Assembly: GCA_001414485.1 (NCBI GenBank)
Contig: LLEY01000224.1
Location: 1 to 64,000 of the forward strand
Direction: 5' to 3'
Source of the DNA: Calycina herbarum
Taxonomy: Eukaryota > Ascomycota > Leotiomycetes > Helotiales > Pezizellaceae
DNA: 64,000 nt
Below the pieces are notes generated by a model. The model saw nothing but the letters and a program-made list of their open reading frames with translations, did not search any database and was not told the origin of the DNA. Shown one piece after another: positions 9,530-22,423 of the stretch (position 1 is its first letter; each line of letters opens with the position of its first letter). The position numbers were made by a program, and so were the translations under genes.

Positions 9530-11819
9530 ATGTTGTAAGCACCAACTGAGCTCCCCCCCCCCAACAGGCTCGCAGACGACTGACAGGAGGGATAGCGTTC
9601 TACCACCACCCCCACGATACCCCTCCCAGGCTGCCTACAATAATGCCGTCGCAAATGGCCAGGCGGCCCCTATGATCGAGACAAACAATATCCTATCACA
9701 TCCAACAGGACCCGAGTATCAACTGGTGGTGGGAGAAGGTGCGAAAGTGCCCCCTCGAACGAAGCAACTAGAGCTAACGATAGTGGCAGGAACATATATC
9801 CTCAAAGAAGACTTACATCTTGCGACACCCCCTCCACATCCCTCAGAAGCCCCAATAATAAACCCAAATCCTCTTGCGACAACGCCACAGCCCGCAACAG
9901 CCGGAACCAAGATATCTCTTCTTTCCTTGAGCTCTCGATCCGCTCCACTTCCTTTCTACCGACTCGATACGAACCGAAGTACGAACACCGGCTTTCATTC
10001 CAGCATACAAGAACATCCTAATGAGGGTCGACCGTCGGGGGATTTTGTGCCTCCCAGTAGCGATGGAGGGGAGGCTTCGGTGGCTGGGAGTGCTCGAGCG
10101 CCCCTCTCTGTTGCTTCTGCGCCTGCGTTTGGAGAGGGAAACTCGATGCTGTTAGCCACAGGAAAGGATGCTGGAAAGCGACGGAAGCCTAAGAATAATA
10201 TCGCCAAAAGCAACTCCTCCTTCATATCAAGATGCATTGTGCATGAGAATTTGAGCAAGAGGTTACAGGACCGTCCAGCGGATGGCCATTTTGCTTTCGC
10301 AAACATCAACCGAGCATTCCAATGGCTGGATTTGTCATCCACCCAAAAGGTTGTTTATTTGCTGCAATATGGTTGAAATGGTGCTAATAATTTATAGTCC
10401 GATCACTTGACAAAAATATTATTTACCAAGGGTCATTGTCTGTGCCATGATATCAACCAACTCACCAAAAGTCAAAATCACATTGACTTGATCATGGGTT
10501 TCTCTACAGGTGAAATCATCTGGTATGAACCCATATCTCAGAAATATACCCGGTTAAACAAAAATGTGAGTACTGGAGAGTGGCTGAGGAAATGCTTAGA
10601 AAATTAATATTTGATAGGGCATAATCAATACAACACCAGTCTCCGAAATTCGCTGGATACCCGGTTCGGAAAATCTTTTCCTAGCAGCACACATGGATGG
10701 CTCGCTGGTAGTTTACGATAAGGAGAAAGAAGATGCTGCATTTTTGCCAGAAGAGCACAACACCAATACCAATGGCAGTTCGGACACGAGTAATGACGGC
10801 TCTGAACCACATATAGTTCTTCACGTCGACAAATCTGTACACTCCAAAAACCAAAAGTTCAATCCCGTATCTTTTTGGAAATTATCGAATCAGCGAATAA
10901 ATGCTTTTGCATTTTCTCCGGATAACAGGCACATTGCTGTCGTATCTGAAGATGGTACTTTACGGATAATTGACTATCTGAAAGAACAGTGCGTTACTTC
11001 TAATCCTTATGTGTCTTAAACATTTACTGACAATAAGGCAGACTTCTTGATATCTACTCAAGTTACTATGGTGGCTTCATATCCGTCTGTTGGTCGCCAG
11101 ATGGTAAGTACGTGCTCACCGGTGGCCAAGATGATCTCGTATCAATCTGGTCCGTAGCTGAAGCTACAATTGTTGCTCGATGTCAAGGTCATCAATCATG
11201 GGTCACAGCTGTTGCTTTTGACCCGTGGAGATGTGATGACAGGAATTATCGATTTGGAAGTGTAGGTGAAGATTGTAGGCTACTATTATGGGATTTTAGT
11301 GTCGGCATGCTTCATCGGCCTAAAGCCGTGAGTATTGATTCCCTCCTAGAAATGTATATTTATTAACAGCGTTTTAGTCATCTGTGAGACAACGAGGGAG
11401 CATATCTTCGCGGCTGGCCAACCCACTGCAGAGATCTGAGACTCAAAACACGACAGCAAGTCGATTACGATCGAACTCTCCTTTGTTGGTTGACCGCGAG
11501 GATGACAATACTATTGAACACCCCGTTGAGCCGAGAGCAACCACGGCGATGCTGCCACCCGTCATGGTATGTCTACACATGTGTACAATTTCTTGTCTTG
11601 GTTGTGCTAATATCTCGCAGTCAAAAGTCATAGACCCGGACCCGCTATGTTGGTTGGAGTTCACCCAAGATTCCATCATTACAAGTTGCAAATCAGGTCA
11701 GTTTCCGAAAGGGTCCATAATACAAGAATTTAAACTAACAAGCCATAGGTCATATTCGTACCTGGGATCGACCAGCGGATGGAACGAATGAGAGTGAGGC
11801 AACTTCTTCTGCAACGTGA
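9530..11819 (+). CDS. creC: CreC-like WD40 protein, carbon catabolite repression
   Basis: Partner of the CreB deubiquitinase in carbon catabolite repression; WD40 scaffold related to animal WDR20/DMWD. Nine exons: 9530-9534, 9596-9738, 9790-10349, 10398-10565, 10618-10988, 11042-11327, 11378-11566, 11621-11696, 11749-11819, giving 622 residues (1869 nt). The start uses a 5-nt exon (ATGTT) spliced at 9596, producing [10 protein letters not shown], the conserved start of the family. A 51-nt in-frame stop-free intron (9739-9789, with CTAAC branch site) must be removed to give the family sequence GEGTY. Conserved blocks: [103 protein letters not shown] and the [16 protein letters not shown] repeat. 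All splice phases agree. The C-terminal tail is shorter than I recall for Aspergillus. Confidence 0.95.
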
Positions 11820-12517
11820 GTTTTAGAAGCGAGCCTCTGATTTGGATTGATATTATATGGTACTGAATATGCAGTACATAATTTACCAGCTTACTACAGC
11901 TTTTGTATGAATGTAATGTGAAATTCATCTAGATCGTATTACGCTTCTTGTAACAAGTTTTTTTTTTTTGGATTGATTCTCCGTGGACGAGCCTGATGTT
12001 CATTCGTTACTCTCCAGCACTTTTGAATAGTTTCGTAGATATTGTAGCAAAGTTCGTAGCTCAGCTTCTTACACCTGAAAAATATCCACTAAAACATAAT
12101 GTGCTGACTGTCTAGGACAATTGAATTAATTGTATGTTTTTAACGGATAATAAACATGGCCTCCTTTGTTCCAAAATCTCTCAACAACGTACGTACCAAC
12201 GAGCTCCACCTCCACAGCATCACGTGTAGCTCGACATGCTGTCCTGAGGCGTTTGCTGCCGGTTGAATGGGTAAATACCACTTTCACTAGGTCTCATTGG
12301 TACTTGGGTCTTTCTCACTTTCATGATTTCTTCTCTTATCCACGCTGCCACAAAGCACCTTTTTCAAACTCGATATCTCACAGGACCTCACAAACACCTA
12401 CCTCATTTCCCCCCCCCCCCCCCCCCCAAAAATTCCGGGGGAAAAAATCACAAATTTATATATCAAGCTACCTTTTCTTTGTTTTCAGTTTCCTCAACCC
12501 CCCACTCCTCACCCGTC
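11820..12517. other. Intergenic, creC to dioxygenase gene
   Basis: No gene. Contains the creC 3' region and the leader of the next gene. A run of 18 C (12410-12427) followed by AAAAATTCCGGGGG lies about 90 bp before the next ATG. An ORF through here (12166-12528) is discarded because it depends on that homopolymer. Confidence 0.5.
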
Positions 12518-14110
12518 ATGACATCTAAAGAATCATACACACTCACCACCGCTCAAAAATCTCATTTCTTGGAATATGGATATATTAAACTCACCTCTTG
12601 TTTCTCCCGCGAACAAGCGGAAGATTTTACCAAAGACCTTTGGACTAGATTGGGTTTCGATGAAAATGATAAAAGTACGTGGACGACGGAGAGGATTAAT
12701 ATGACGAGTTTGAAGTATGTTAGTGTGAGGGACTTCGCGCCTAAGGCTTGGGGTGGGATTTTGGGGTTATTGGCTTCAGAAGGCGATCTCGAGAGGCATC
12801 CGAGTCTGGGTGGTGGTGATGGTCAGGACTGTGGTCGGGGGGAAACAGAGGGAGGAGATGGGGAGGCACGTGGTGAGAAAGAAAGGGAATGGGAATTGGA
12901 ATGGGGGAAAGTGGTAGAGGATATGATAGATGAGGGGAAGAAGGTTTGGGGTGATGGGTTTATTGTTAATCTTGGACGGGAGGGGTGGGAAGATGAGGTT
13001 GGGGAGGGGGATGAGAGTGAGCGGGGGAGGGGGGAGAGATTGAGGGGACTGGATGGGTGGCATGTTGATGGGGACTTTTTTGTGCATTATTGTGAGTTCT
13101 TTCTGTTTCTTTTTTCTTCCTATCTTGGGTTTTGGTTTTGGTTTTGTTGGGACTCGTTGGGAGGCTACCTAGGTCTTATTTGAGGTGACGGTCGTGTCTT
13201 CCCTCCCCGGGACGAGGTTAAAGTTGAAGGGAAAGTTGAGGGGAAAGTTGAGGGGAAAGTTGAAGGGAAGGCGCGACCCCGATTCTCCTTATATAAACGG
13301 AAGTTGTCGACGAGGCGGGAAAGTAACGAAGAGGGAAGGTGTCACTTGAACTCCTCTCCCCCAGGTTTGAGAAATTGGAAAGAAGACTAATTTTCTATAC
13401 TCAGTGGATAGTCCCGAACAAGCACTCCTAGTAATCCCACTATGGAGCGATATCGAACCCCAAGGAGGAGGAACAGCGATAGCGACGGATAGTATAAAAT
13501 ATGTTGCTCAACATCTTGTATTTCCCCTTCCCCTTCCCCTCTATCCCATCCATTCCATCCATCCACGCTAACAAAATTCCCCCAGTACAACCACCCAGAA
13601 GGTGTAACACCCTGGTTCAACCACCCAAGTAACCCGGCAGAAAACCGCCAATGGTTCGAAGATCTCGCCCATGATAGGAATAAGATTAGAACCGAGTCGA
13701 TTATTGAAGCTACCGGGAAGGTGGGGGATGTGTATTTACTTCATCCTTTTATGCTTCATTCTGCTAGTCGGAATTTGAGGAGGGGGAGGAGGGTTATTAC
13801 AAATCCGCCTGTGAGTTTGAAGGGGCCTTTTGGTTATGGAAGAGAGAGGCTTAGAAAGGGAGACAGAAGTATGGGTGGGGAGGGGAAGGGGGATGGGGAT
13901 GGGGATGGAAAGAAGAAAGGGAAGGGAAGGAAGGGGAGATTGAGTCTTGTTGAACGGAAGACTTTGAGGGAGTTGGAGTTAGAGGACATAGGACTTGGTG
14001 ATTGGAGGATTGAGGGGGAGAGAAGGGGATGGGTTAGTGAGAGGATGAAGAGGTATGAAGAGGCGAGAAGGAGGGAGAGGGAGAGGTTGGATGAGAGGGA
14101 AAGTAAGTAA
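12518..14110 (+). CDS. Phytanoyl-CoA dioxygenase (PhyH)-like Fe(II)/2-oxoglutarate oxygenase
   Basis: Probable non-heme iron, 2-oxoglutarate-dependent hydroxylase of unknown substrate. Exons 12518-13091, 13405-13517 and 13586-14110 give 403 residues. Iron-ligand motif H-x-D is in GWHVDGDFFVHY (H182, D184); the distal His is in HPFMLHSASRN (about 282-291), followed by the Arg that would hold 2-oxoglutarate. Insertions of low complexity Gly/Glu/Arg sequence lie at about residues 95-130, 160-175 and 320-345, and the tail is very charged; the coding strand is strikingly purine-rich. The first intron is unusually long (313 nt) and carries a 12-bp tandem repeat. The ATG at 12518 begins the family-like YTLTTAQKSHFLEYGYIKL segment; ORF extension upstream is leader. 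Confidence 0.8.
13221..13268. repeat. Four 12-bp tandem repeats inside an intron
   Basis: Units AAGTTGAAGGGA / AAGTTGAGGGGA repeat four times (13221-13268) in the 313-nt first intron of the dioxygenase gene. Probably a minisatellite, and a likely length polymorphism between strains. Confidence 0.9.
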
Positions 14111-15341
14111 GCGATACAGAGACTTGCGATTATAATACAGTATTTGGTGAGTTCTTTCTTACTGGGCTGCATGGCAATTCATTAGGCATTGTATATTTGA
14201 TGAGTAGATTTAAGGAGTAAACATCTATGAAAACATTGGACTTGATGTTCCTAGGCAAATAGCGTATGATGTTCACTTCTTCATATATACCCTGTTTGTA
14301 GATATGTTATGCTGGTACACCTGGCATCCCTCGATAAATTACAATATAAATTCAATGTTCTTGTATTAACGCTACTTGGACAGGAAAATTGCTTGTCTGG
14401 TCTTACGACAGAAACGAGTTTGTTTTTGTATCGTCCTTTCACGAATCACCTTCATATTCCTATGTATCTGACTTGGCTCAATACTACTTGCAACGCTAGA
14501 AGAGAAAAAAGGAAAGCCAGTAAGAGATTCAATTCGGGTTTCAAAAACTAGAGCTGTATTTCTTGATTGTTTTGAATCTTTTTGAATCTTTTTGAATCTG
14601 ACGGTGATCTGTTCATGGTGGTTACGCTACGAATACCTTATTTCTCATTGCTTGAGTCTATGTCAAACAATTACGAAGATTATCTAAGAGCTTCTAGGAT
14701 AATGAAGGAATTGAGTTTCTAATTCTCCTAAATCTTCCAAGACCATAATTTCAATTATTCTTAACTACTTAGTACAATGGAAGTAAAAGTCGGTGTGATG
14801 TCCGTAGAGTAATGCCCACTTCTCTTAACATTAAACAGAAGAAAGCTGACTTGTAATGGCTCAAAAATTCCAGGTTCGTACTTGAAAGTCATATGCTTTC
14901 ACAAGACAATTTCTCCATGGACATCACCTTCACCAGCATACCTCAGAACAAAACGGCCCCTTCATTCACTGAGGCGCTCTTTCAGCTCATATTAACTAAA
15001 TGAAACTGTTCTAAACATCGGCTAAATAGGAGAAGTTGTTCTCACTATGGCCGTCGTTGAAGGGTACGAGTACTTGCCCTGAGGGAAGGCACGGACTGAC
15101 CCACTTTAGCCAGCCCACCAATCAGACTTCGTTCTTCAAAGCTTCTGGATTCAATGCGGAACCAGCCTCAGCTTGGGCAGAGAAGAAAACACTTGAATTG
15201 TCTTTCGCCATTCCTCGACAACTCCATCTCCAACCTCCCACTACCCTCTCCGCAGATACATCATCTTTCTCCATTGAGCGCATATCACCTCACAATACCA
15301 CTCTGCGTCTTTCGCATCCGGATCTCAGATCTTTGTAAAAC
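14111..15341. other. Intergenic, 1.2 kb, no gene seen
   Basis: AT-rich at first, then the promoter and leader of the DUF2433 gene. Three 10-bp units TTTGAATCTT are at 14571-14600. ORFs at 14309-14551 and 15036-15354 lack domains; the latter lie in the leader of the next gene. Confidence 0.45.
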
Positions 15342-17740
15342 ATGGCCTCTGTGAGTTCTCCCCCTTCACCCATCAACAACTATGTCAACTAGCTCCGGTC
15401 TTCGATTGTATATCTCAGAGGATATCCTCTTCAACCTGCGCGCCGCCCTTTCTTCATCTGCACCTTCTCTGCGATGGGATCTGCTTGCTAACCATTCTCA
15501 TTCAATAGCAACGCCCTCATTCCTTCAACCCTCCTGCCTACCTTCCAAACGGTGCTGCTGGCGGCCACCCTGGCTTGCCACCGGGAGCTGCACCTCTTCT
15601 ACCTAATAACGGCCGAATCATTCAGCAAGGAGGAGTCAGAGTGCTTTGTGTAGCAGATGTGCGAGGTGAGATGCAACGCGACATAGCTCCTTCAAGTTGC
15701 GAGGCTAACCCTCGCCAGGAAACCTCAGATCGCTCAATGAGCTAGCGAAGCAGGCACGCGCAGATCATATCATTCATACTGGAGACTTTGGTTTCTACGA
15801 TGATACTTCCTTGGAACGTATTGCAGAAAAGTGAGGGAGATTCGGGCCACAGTCCATCAACAGAAAACAATTGCTAACCTCGATCCCCCAGAACCCTAAA
15901 ACATGTTGCTCAATATTCACCGCTTATCACCGAGGCAGTGAAGAAGTCTATTGGCGCGCCAGGTGGCCCAGTCAAACAGCGATTTCCAGCCAGCGAATTA
16001 CCTCTTTCCGAACTCCCACAATTCCTCAACGGCAGCCTGAAATTGGATGTACCAGTGTATACAGTCTGGGGCGCATGCGAAGATGTCAGAGTTTTAGAAA
16101 AGTTCCGATCGGGAGAATACAAGGTGGACAAGCTTCACATCATTGATGAGGCCCGGTCAATGCTTTTGGAAATTGGGGGCGTCAAGTTGCGACTTCTCGG
16201 GTTGGGAGGTGCCGTGGTCATGCATAAGCTTTTCGATAATGGAGAGGGACGAACAACTATCGCCGGTGGGCAAGGTACCATGTGGACGACACTGCTGCAG
16301 ATGGGAGAATTGGTGGACACAGCGAATCGAGTCTACGACCCTACGGAGACGCGAATCTTCATCACACATGCTTCCCCAGCTCGTGAAGGAATCCTAAATC
16401 AGCTATCTGTCACGCTCAAGGCCGATTTCTCGATATCCGCAGGTCTTCACTTCAGATATGGCAGTTCATACAACGAGTTCAGTGTAAACCCTACTCTGGA
16501 TCATTACCGTGGAAAGTTGGCAGCATCCAAGGCCTCTTTCAATGATGTGTGGGAGACTGTCAAGTCTGAAGTCCAGCCAGCAATCTCACAAAACGAAGCT
16601 CAGCAAAACCTTCTGCAGAACGCCCTCGGAATAGTTGACAAGATGCCTAGCACTGCTCTTGGTGGAAATCCCTTCGGTGGCCCAGTTGGAGGAGCAGGTG
16701 CTGCTGGAGCTGGTCAGGTCGACGAGAGTGCTTTCAAGAATATGTGGAACTTCAACTTGGCAGATGCGGCTTTTGGATGGTTGGTTCTCGAGGTTCAGGA
16801 TGGCCGAATTGGCACAGAGATGAGAGCTCAAGGATTTAATTTTGCCCACCGTGGTGCTAAGCAACAGCCAGGCCATGCTCAACAGCAGGCTGCTCAAGCC
16901 CCCTCGACCGGAACTGGTACCCCAGGCTCCAGCCATGCTCTTGTTGCATCTGCTCCAACTGGTCCTGGACAACGATCTCCAGCTGCCCAGCCTACGGCAC
17001 AGCCATTCAACCAAGGCGGCCCTCGTTCGCAGCAACAACAGCAACCAAGAGGACCACCTGGTGCTCCATCCGAATCGCCAGCTCCAAAGCCAGCTACTCC
17101 TCAACCATCAAATGTTGTTAACCTCCCCGGACCAAACCCCAACAACAAGGAGAACGAGAAAGCCGGTGCCAACGGAACGCCATCCAACGGCCCCGATGCC
17201 GTATCCCCAGGAGCAAAGAACCCGGCCGAGCCTATTATCGGTCTATTCGTGATGAACGTCACATCGGATGACGCTGTCACTGAAATATTCAACATTGAGG
17301 ACAAGCAAAAGATTGTCCGAATTGACAAATGGGGACAATCCAACAAGGTTGTTGTCTTCAAATCGGTTGAGGAGAGAGATGCCATTCTCGCCAACCTCCC
17401 AGAAGACGTCAAGTCGAGATCTGGAGAGGATAGAAGCCGACCATTGGTCAAGGTTTTCCAACCTAGAGAAAGCAAGACCTTCGAGCCTCGCCGTGGCGGA
17501 GCCGGAAGCTGGGGTAGCAGTGGACGTGGAAATAACAACTCCAACGCACCTCAAGGTGGATATCGAAGTGGAGGAGGTGGTGCAAGTGATAGCGAAGGTG
17601 GCCGTGGCGGTCGAGGTGGACGCGGAGGTGCCAGAGGAGGACGTGGTGGTGAGCGTGGCCGAGGACGAGGCAGAGGATTCAACAAGAACGAATCTTCACC
17701 GGCAACATCTAATGCGACACCAGCTGCAGGCGATTCCTGA
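15342..17740 (+). CDS. DUF2433 metallophosphoesterase-like protein with RGG tail
   Basis: Exons 15342-15350, 15509-15665, 15719-15830 and 15892-17740 give 708 residues. The 9-nt first exon (ATGGCCTCT) splices to give MASQRPHSFNPPAYLPNGA. Residues about 45-75 (VRVLCVADVRGNL.., HIIHTGDFGFYDD) match the D-x-R/H...GD metal-binding start of calcineurin-like phosphoesterases; VWGACED and FITHASPAREG fit later metal sites in degenerate form. This is the DUF2433 family of fungi, function not established. A Gln/Pro/Ala-rich linker follows (about residues 370-490), then a conserved patch IIGLFVMNVT..VVVFKSVEERDAI, and an RGG-box tail (residues about 620-690) suggesting RNA binding and arginine methylation. 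The first intron (158 nt) contains an ORF fragment that is not coding. Confidence 0.85.
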
Positions 17741-18376
17741 TTGTCTCCCATACCCACGGGTCCGATATCCTATTGCTTTTCACCAAAAGTACTCATTTTT
17801 TCGGTACATTTTTTTTTATTAAAGTGTGATTGATTTCAGATCTCAACAGCTGTCATGTTCGGCCAGCTTCTTACAGGGTTCTGATATTGGGAGGAAGGTT
17901 GGAGTTTAACTAGCTTACGCTTCACTAATGATGCGAAGAGCGATGATAGCTTCTTTTTTCTCTGTACTTTTGATCACCATTATCGCATCATTGGTCGCCT
18001 CGAATAGCGTTGCGTGTATTCTAGTTTTTTAAGCCGGAAGACAGGAACGCTGGTTGGTGACGGGATGGAGCAGCATAGAAAGTAACTAAAATCCGTTGTA
18101 CATGTACATTGTATATTTTATCTTGATGCTTCTTGTGACATTTTCGTACTATTTCTCTTTTCAATTTACTTCTTTCTGAAGTTGAAATAAGAAATATCTT
18201 GGTAGTACTCTGTAAAAAATAGAGTTTATGAATCCATGCCTGAGGCAGTAAATATACCTTTCACAGCCTCCAAAACGAGGCTGACAAAAACCTACATTGA
18301 CCAAGCTTCACAAAAACTCCAATCGCAACGCCCAACCCCAAAAATTACCTGGGTTTCCCTTCCTTCAGCCATCACA
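17741..18376. other. Intergenic, DUF2433 gene to COQ5
   Basis: Tandem genes on the same strand. AT-rich 3' region, then the COQ5 promoter and leader; no separate gene recognised. Confidence 0.5.
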
Positions 18377-19469
<1,093 letters not shown>

Positions 19470-19911
19470 AATTGGAGGAGGGTAATTGTATAATATGTAG
19501 AATGGTATGTATATATGTATCACCACTTAGAGAACGGTGCGATTTCGAGGGCTCGTCCTACGATGATTCTTTTCGATTTCCAGGTTGTCCTAAGTTTGCT
19601 CGCTTTTGATAGAAGGCTTACTCTTGGCTTGTGGTTTATTCATGAGTATATTCACAAGTACGTTGTTGAAGAATTTTGCTTCAAGGACTTTCAAATGTAC
19701 CATATGATATTCACCACTACTATGAACAATTTTCCAAAGCAAAGAACCTCTTGGTGCTTAAAAACAAATTCTTGCTATCCAAACATGGCTCATAAAATGC
19801 TCAACATCAATCATCATCTATCATCATACCAACAGACCACTACCCATAAAGTAAAAAGCAACCCAAGCACCCGCGAGAATCATATTTCTCTGACCCTCGG
19901 CTACGTTCACC
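19470..19911. other. Intergenic, COQ5 3' region
   Basis: 442 bp with no gene seen; poly(A)-like AT-rich sequence after COQ5 and then the leader of the small gene. Confidence 0.45.
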
Positions 19912-20283
19912 ATGGATCACAGCCAGAAAGCACAAATCCAACAGCAAGAAACTCAAAGAAAACAACACCAAGTTTCTTCCTCCTCATCTAACAATCCTAA
20001 ACCTAACGACAAATCCAAGCCCAACAACAAGCCCAAATCCAACACCGCTGCCAACCCGGAACTTAATGACCAAGAGTCTGACTCCGATTCCGGATTCTTA
20101 ATGATGAAAGACCCTAAGAAACACCAGAAGAAAGACCCCGAGGTGGTCAAGAAAGCACTGCGGGATTCCTGGGCCATAACTCGAGGCAAGAGAGATAATA
20201 AGAGACATCTACCCACCATTGAGAAGATAGTAGAAGATTATGGGGGTGTTAACTGGGGAGATGTTGGAGATGTGGGGATATGA
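19912..20283 (+). CDS. Small hydrophilic protein, unknown
   Basis: Single exon, 123 residues, start in a favourable context (CACCATGG). The N-terminal half is Gln/Ser/Asn/Pro/Lys low complexity; the C-terminal half is a better folded-looking charged segment (KDPEVVKKALRDSWAITRG and PTIEKIVEDYGGVNWGDVG). No domain recognised. No signal peptide or membrane segment. Same strand as COQ5, 442 bp downstream. Coding status rests on start context, length and the non-random C-terminal half. Confidence 0.5.
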   Translation: MDHSQKAQIQQQETQRKQHQVSSSSSNNPKPNDKSKPNNKPKSNTAANPELNDQESDSDSGFLMMKDPKKHQKKDPEVVKKALRDSWAITRGKRDNKRHLPTIEKIVEDYGGVNWGDVGDVGI

Positions 20284-20774
20284 GGAGGGGAGGTCACCGA
20301 CTTGCCGCTCTCTGTCTTGCTTGTGCTAAGCGAATGGAAAGGGAAAATGGATTCTGGGTTAGGTTAATTTAGTCAATTAATCAACTTCTAAATGCAGGTC
20401 CAAGAGTTTTCTGAACGTTTGAAGTTTTAAGAGATTGCAATTTGTTTTCGTCTAGATGTACCCTGAATTCGTTATAATCAACCTCTGTAGTTTGTTGAAG
20501 TAACTTAAGTATTCAAATTCTCTGGGAGATTCACATTAATTAAAGGTTACTCGAATGAGTATCTGATACTCTATAGTTCTAAAACATCCGAGACTTTATT
20601 TAATCAACTTAAGTAATCCAGCTATTCTCGGATAATATGTTTTAATAGCTTAACTTAAAAGACTCACTACTATTTATTACTATATAGTAGTAACGTGACT
20701 ATTTAATTCTAAAATTGTCATAATTGTCATACCATTAACCATACTCATTTGGTAAGAATTTTGAATTAAATATT
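20284..20774. other. Convergent intergenic region
   Basis: AT-rich gap between the small plus-strand gene and the minus-strand rutA-like gene. No gene or clear element. Confidence 0.5.
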
Positions 20775-21854
20775 TCACGCTGCGGGCTTAACATCTGCTC
20801 TACTCTTCAACAAAGGCTGAATCTTCTCTCCAAAGTTATCAAGCCCAACCAAATAGTCATCAAACGTCAGCATAATGCCCTTCGTTCCAGGTATTTCTGC
20901 AATCTCATCCAGCATAGCAGCAATTTGCGCAAATGAACCAATCAAAGTTCCCTGGTTCATGTTCACAGCACCTTCAGGAAGATTGATAGTTTTCACCGTC
21001 GCATTTGCGTCGGCTTTCGTATCTTTGCTTCCTTGGTCTGCCATCCAGGCAAGTGCTTCAACATCTGCTCCCTCCTTGTAATGTTCCCATTTCGCTTTGG
21101 CGATCTCCTCAGTCTCCTCGGCAATCACCATGAACAAAACATAAGCTCCGACATCTCGTCCGGTCTTTGCAGCTGCTTCCACCAATCGCTCATTCGCAGG
21201 TGCCACAGCCATTGGAGTATTGATACCAGACCCCATCGCGAAATTAAAGTCCGCATACTGCGAAGCGAACTCCAACCCCTTTCCGCTCTGCGCCGCAGCA
21301 ACGATTTTGATGTCGCTTGATGGTTTAGGAGACATCTTACAATCAGTCATGGTAAAATGCTTCCCTTTGAAATTCGAAACACCATTCGCCCAAAGGTCCT
21401 TCATAACCTGAATATATTCCGTCGCATACTCATATCGGTATCCAAAATACGCATTCCCAGGCCAAATATTCATCTGTGAATACTCCGCTTCTTGCCATCC
21501 CGTAACGATATTGACACCGAAACGACCTGGAGCTATCGAGTCGATTGTTGTTGCCATTCGAGCGACGAGTGCGGGTGGGAGTGTGAGGATTGCTGTTGAG
21601 GCGAAGAGCTTGATTTTTGAAGTTACGGCTGCGAGACCGGCCATGAGAGTAAAGGATTCGAGATTGTGATCCCAGAATTCAGTTTTTCCTCCGAATCCGC
21701 GGAGTTTGATCATTGAAAGGGCGAAATCGAAATTGTATTTTTCGGCTTTGAGGACGATTTGTTTGTTCAGTTCGAAACTGGGCTTGTATTGAGGGGCGTT
21801 TGTGGAGATGAGCCACCCATTGTTGCCGATGGGGATGAATACTCCGATCTGCAT
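20775..21854 (-). CDS. rutA: RutA-like pyrimidine monooxygenase (flavin, luciferase-like)
   Basis: In bacteria RutA opens the uracil ring with FMNH2 and O2, with the reductase RutF. This intronless 359-residue protein carries the family sequence throughout: [20 protein letters not shown] at the start, [65 protein letters not shown], the YADFNF segment, [19 protein letters not shown] and the end [20 protein letters not shown]. Length matches bacterial RutA (about 360-380). No targeting signal is seen, so cytosolic. The neighbours are a COQ5/small-protein block and membrane proteins; no other rut gene (RutB-G) is in the window. Lack of introns among intron-bearing neighbours and bacterial-type sequence suggest an old horizontal acquisition. 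Activity on uracil is inferred. Confidence 0.9.
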   Translation of the reverse strand: MQIGVFIPIGNNGWLISTNAPQYKPSFELNKQIVLKAEKYNFDFALSMIKLRGFGGKTEFWDHNLESFTLMAGLAAVTSKIKLFASTAILTLPPALVARMATTIDSIAPGRFGVNIVTGWQEAEYSQMNIWPGNAYFGYRYEYATEYIQVMKDLWANGVSNFKGKHFTMTDCKMSPKPSSDIKIVAAAQSGKGLEFASQYADFNFAMGSGINTPMAVAPANERLVEAAAKTGRDVGAYVLFMVIAEETEEIAKAKWEHYKEGADVEALAWMADQGSKDTKADANATVKTINLPEGAVNMNQGTLIGSFAQIAAMLDEIAEIPGTKGIMLTFDDYLVGLDNFGEKIQPLLKSRADVKPAA

Positions 21855-22423
21855 TTTGAATTAATGGACGGTGATTGGTTTGAATAGTGCGAAGGAAATC
21901 AAATGAGTATATTAGTGGTTGTGTGAAGAGAAGTTTGAAAGTAGATTCAAAGGATATATTATGGTCATACAGGGAGACGCGACTGCGCGTGGGCCATGAT
22001 AAGTACTGATGGAAACGGAGTTCCGTCTCATGGAGGGAGATAAGACTAGAAGATCATATCACTCCTAGAATCTGGAAGACCATACAGAAATCATGGAACT
22101 CGATGATTGAAGGAAGAGTGGAAAGAGAAGAGTGGGATTGATCGGCCAAGTCCCGAAGATAACGGATCTGGGGTACTACAAGTGCTTGAGTAACTAATCA
22201 CGTGCATAAGTATATAACTCTCAGGTTGCGTGAAATTCACTCTTTAGCGGGTAAATAAATGTTTTTCTGGAGAGGGTGAAGATTTGAAGTGCATCTCCCT
22301 TCTTGAACCTCCCTCTGGTATGCCTCGACTCGCTTACTCTGCGTATACCCACCTTTTCTCAATTGGTGTAAAACAGGCTAAGAATCCCCGAGTGCAATCG
22401 TTCTAGAATTACCAGCATGTGTT
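21855..22423. other. rutA-like gene upstream region
   Basis: 569 bp between the start of the minus-strand rutA-like gene and the stop of the membrane-protein gene upstream of it on the same strand. No gene. Contains a run of GA-rich sequence (about 22080-22140). Confidence 0.45.

Noticed and set aside
12166..12528. ORF running through the C18 tract upstream of the dioxygenase
   Set aside because: Its frame depends on the homopolymer length, and the protein is Ser/Pro/Phe low complexity; it is leader sequence.
13834..14172. 112-aa minus-strand ORF opposite the dioxygenase C-terminus
   Set aside because: Pure antisense of a purine-rich coding strand, giving Leu/Ser/Pro repeats; a composition artefact.
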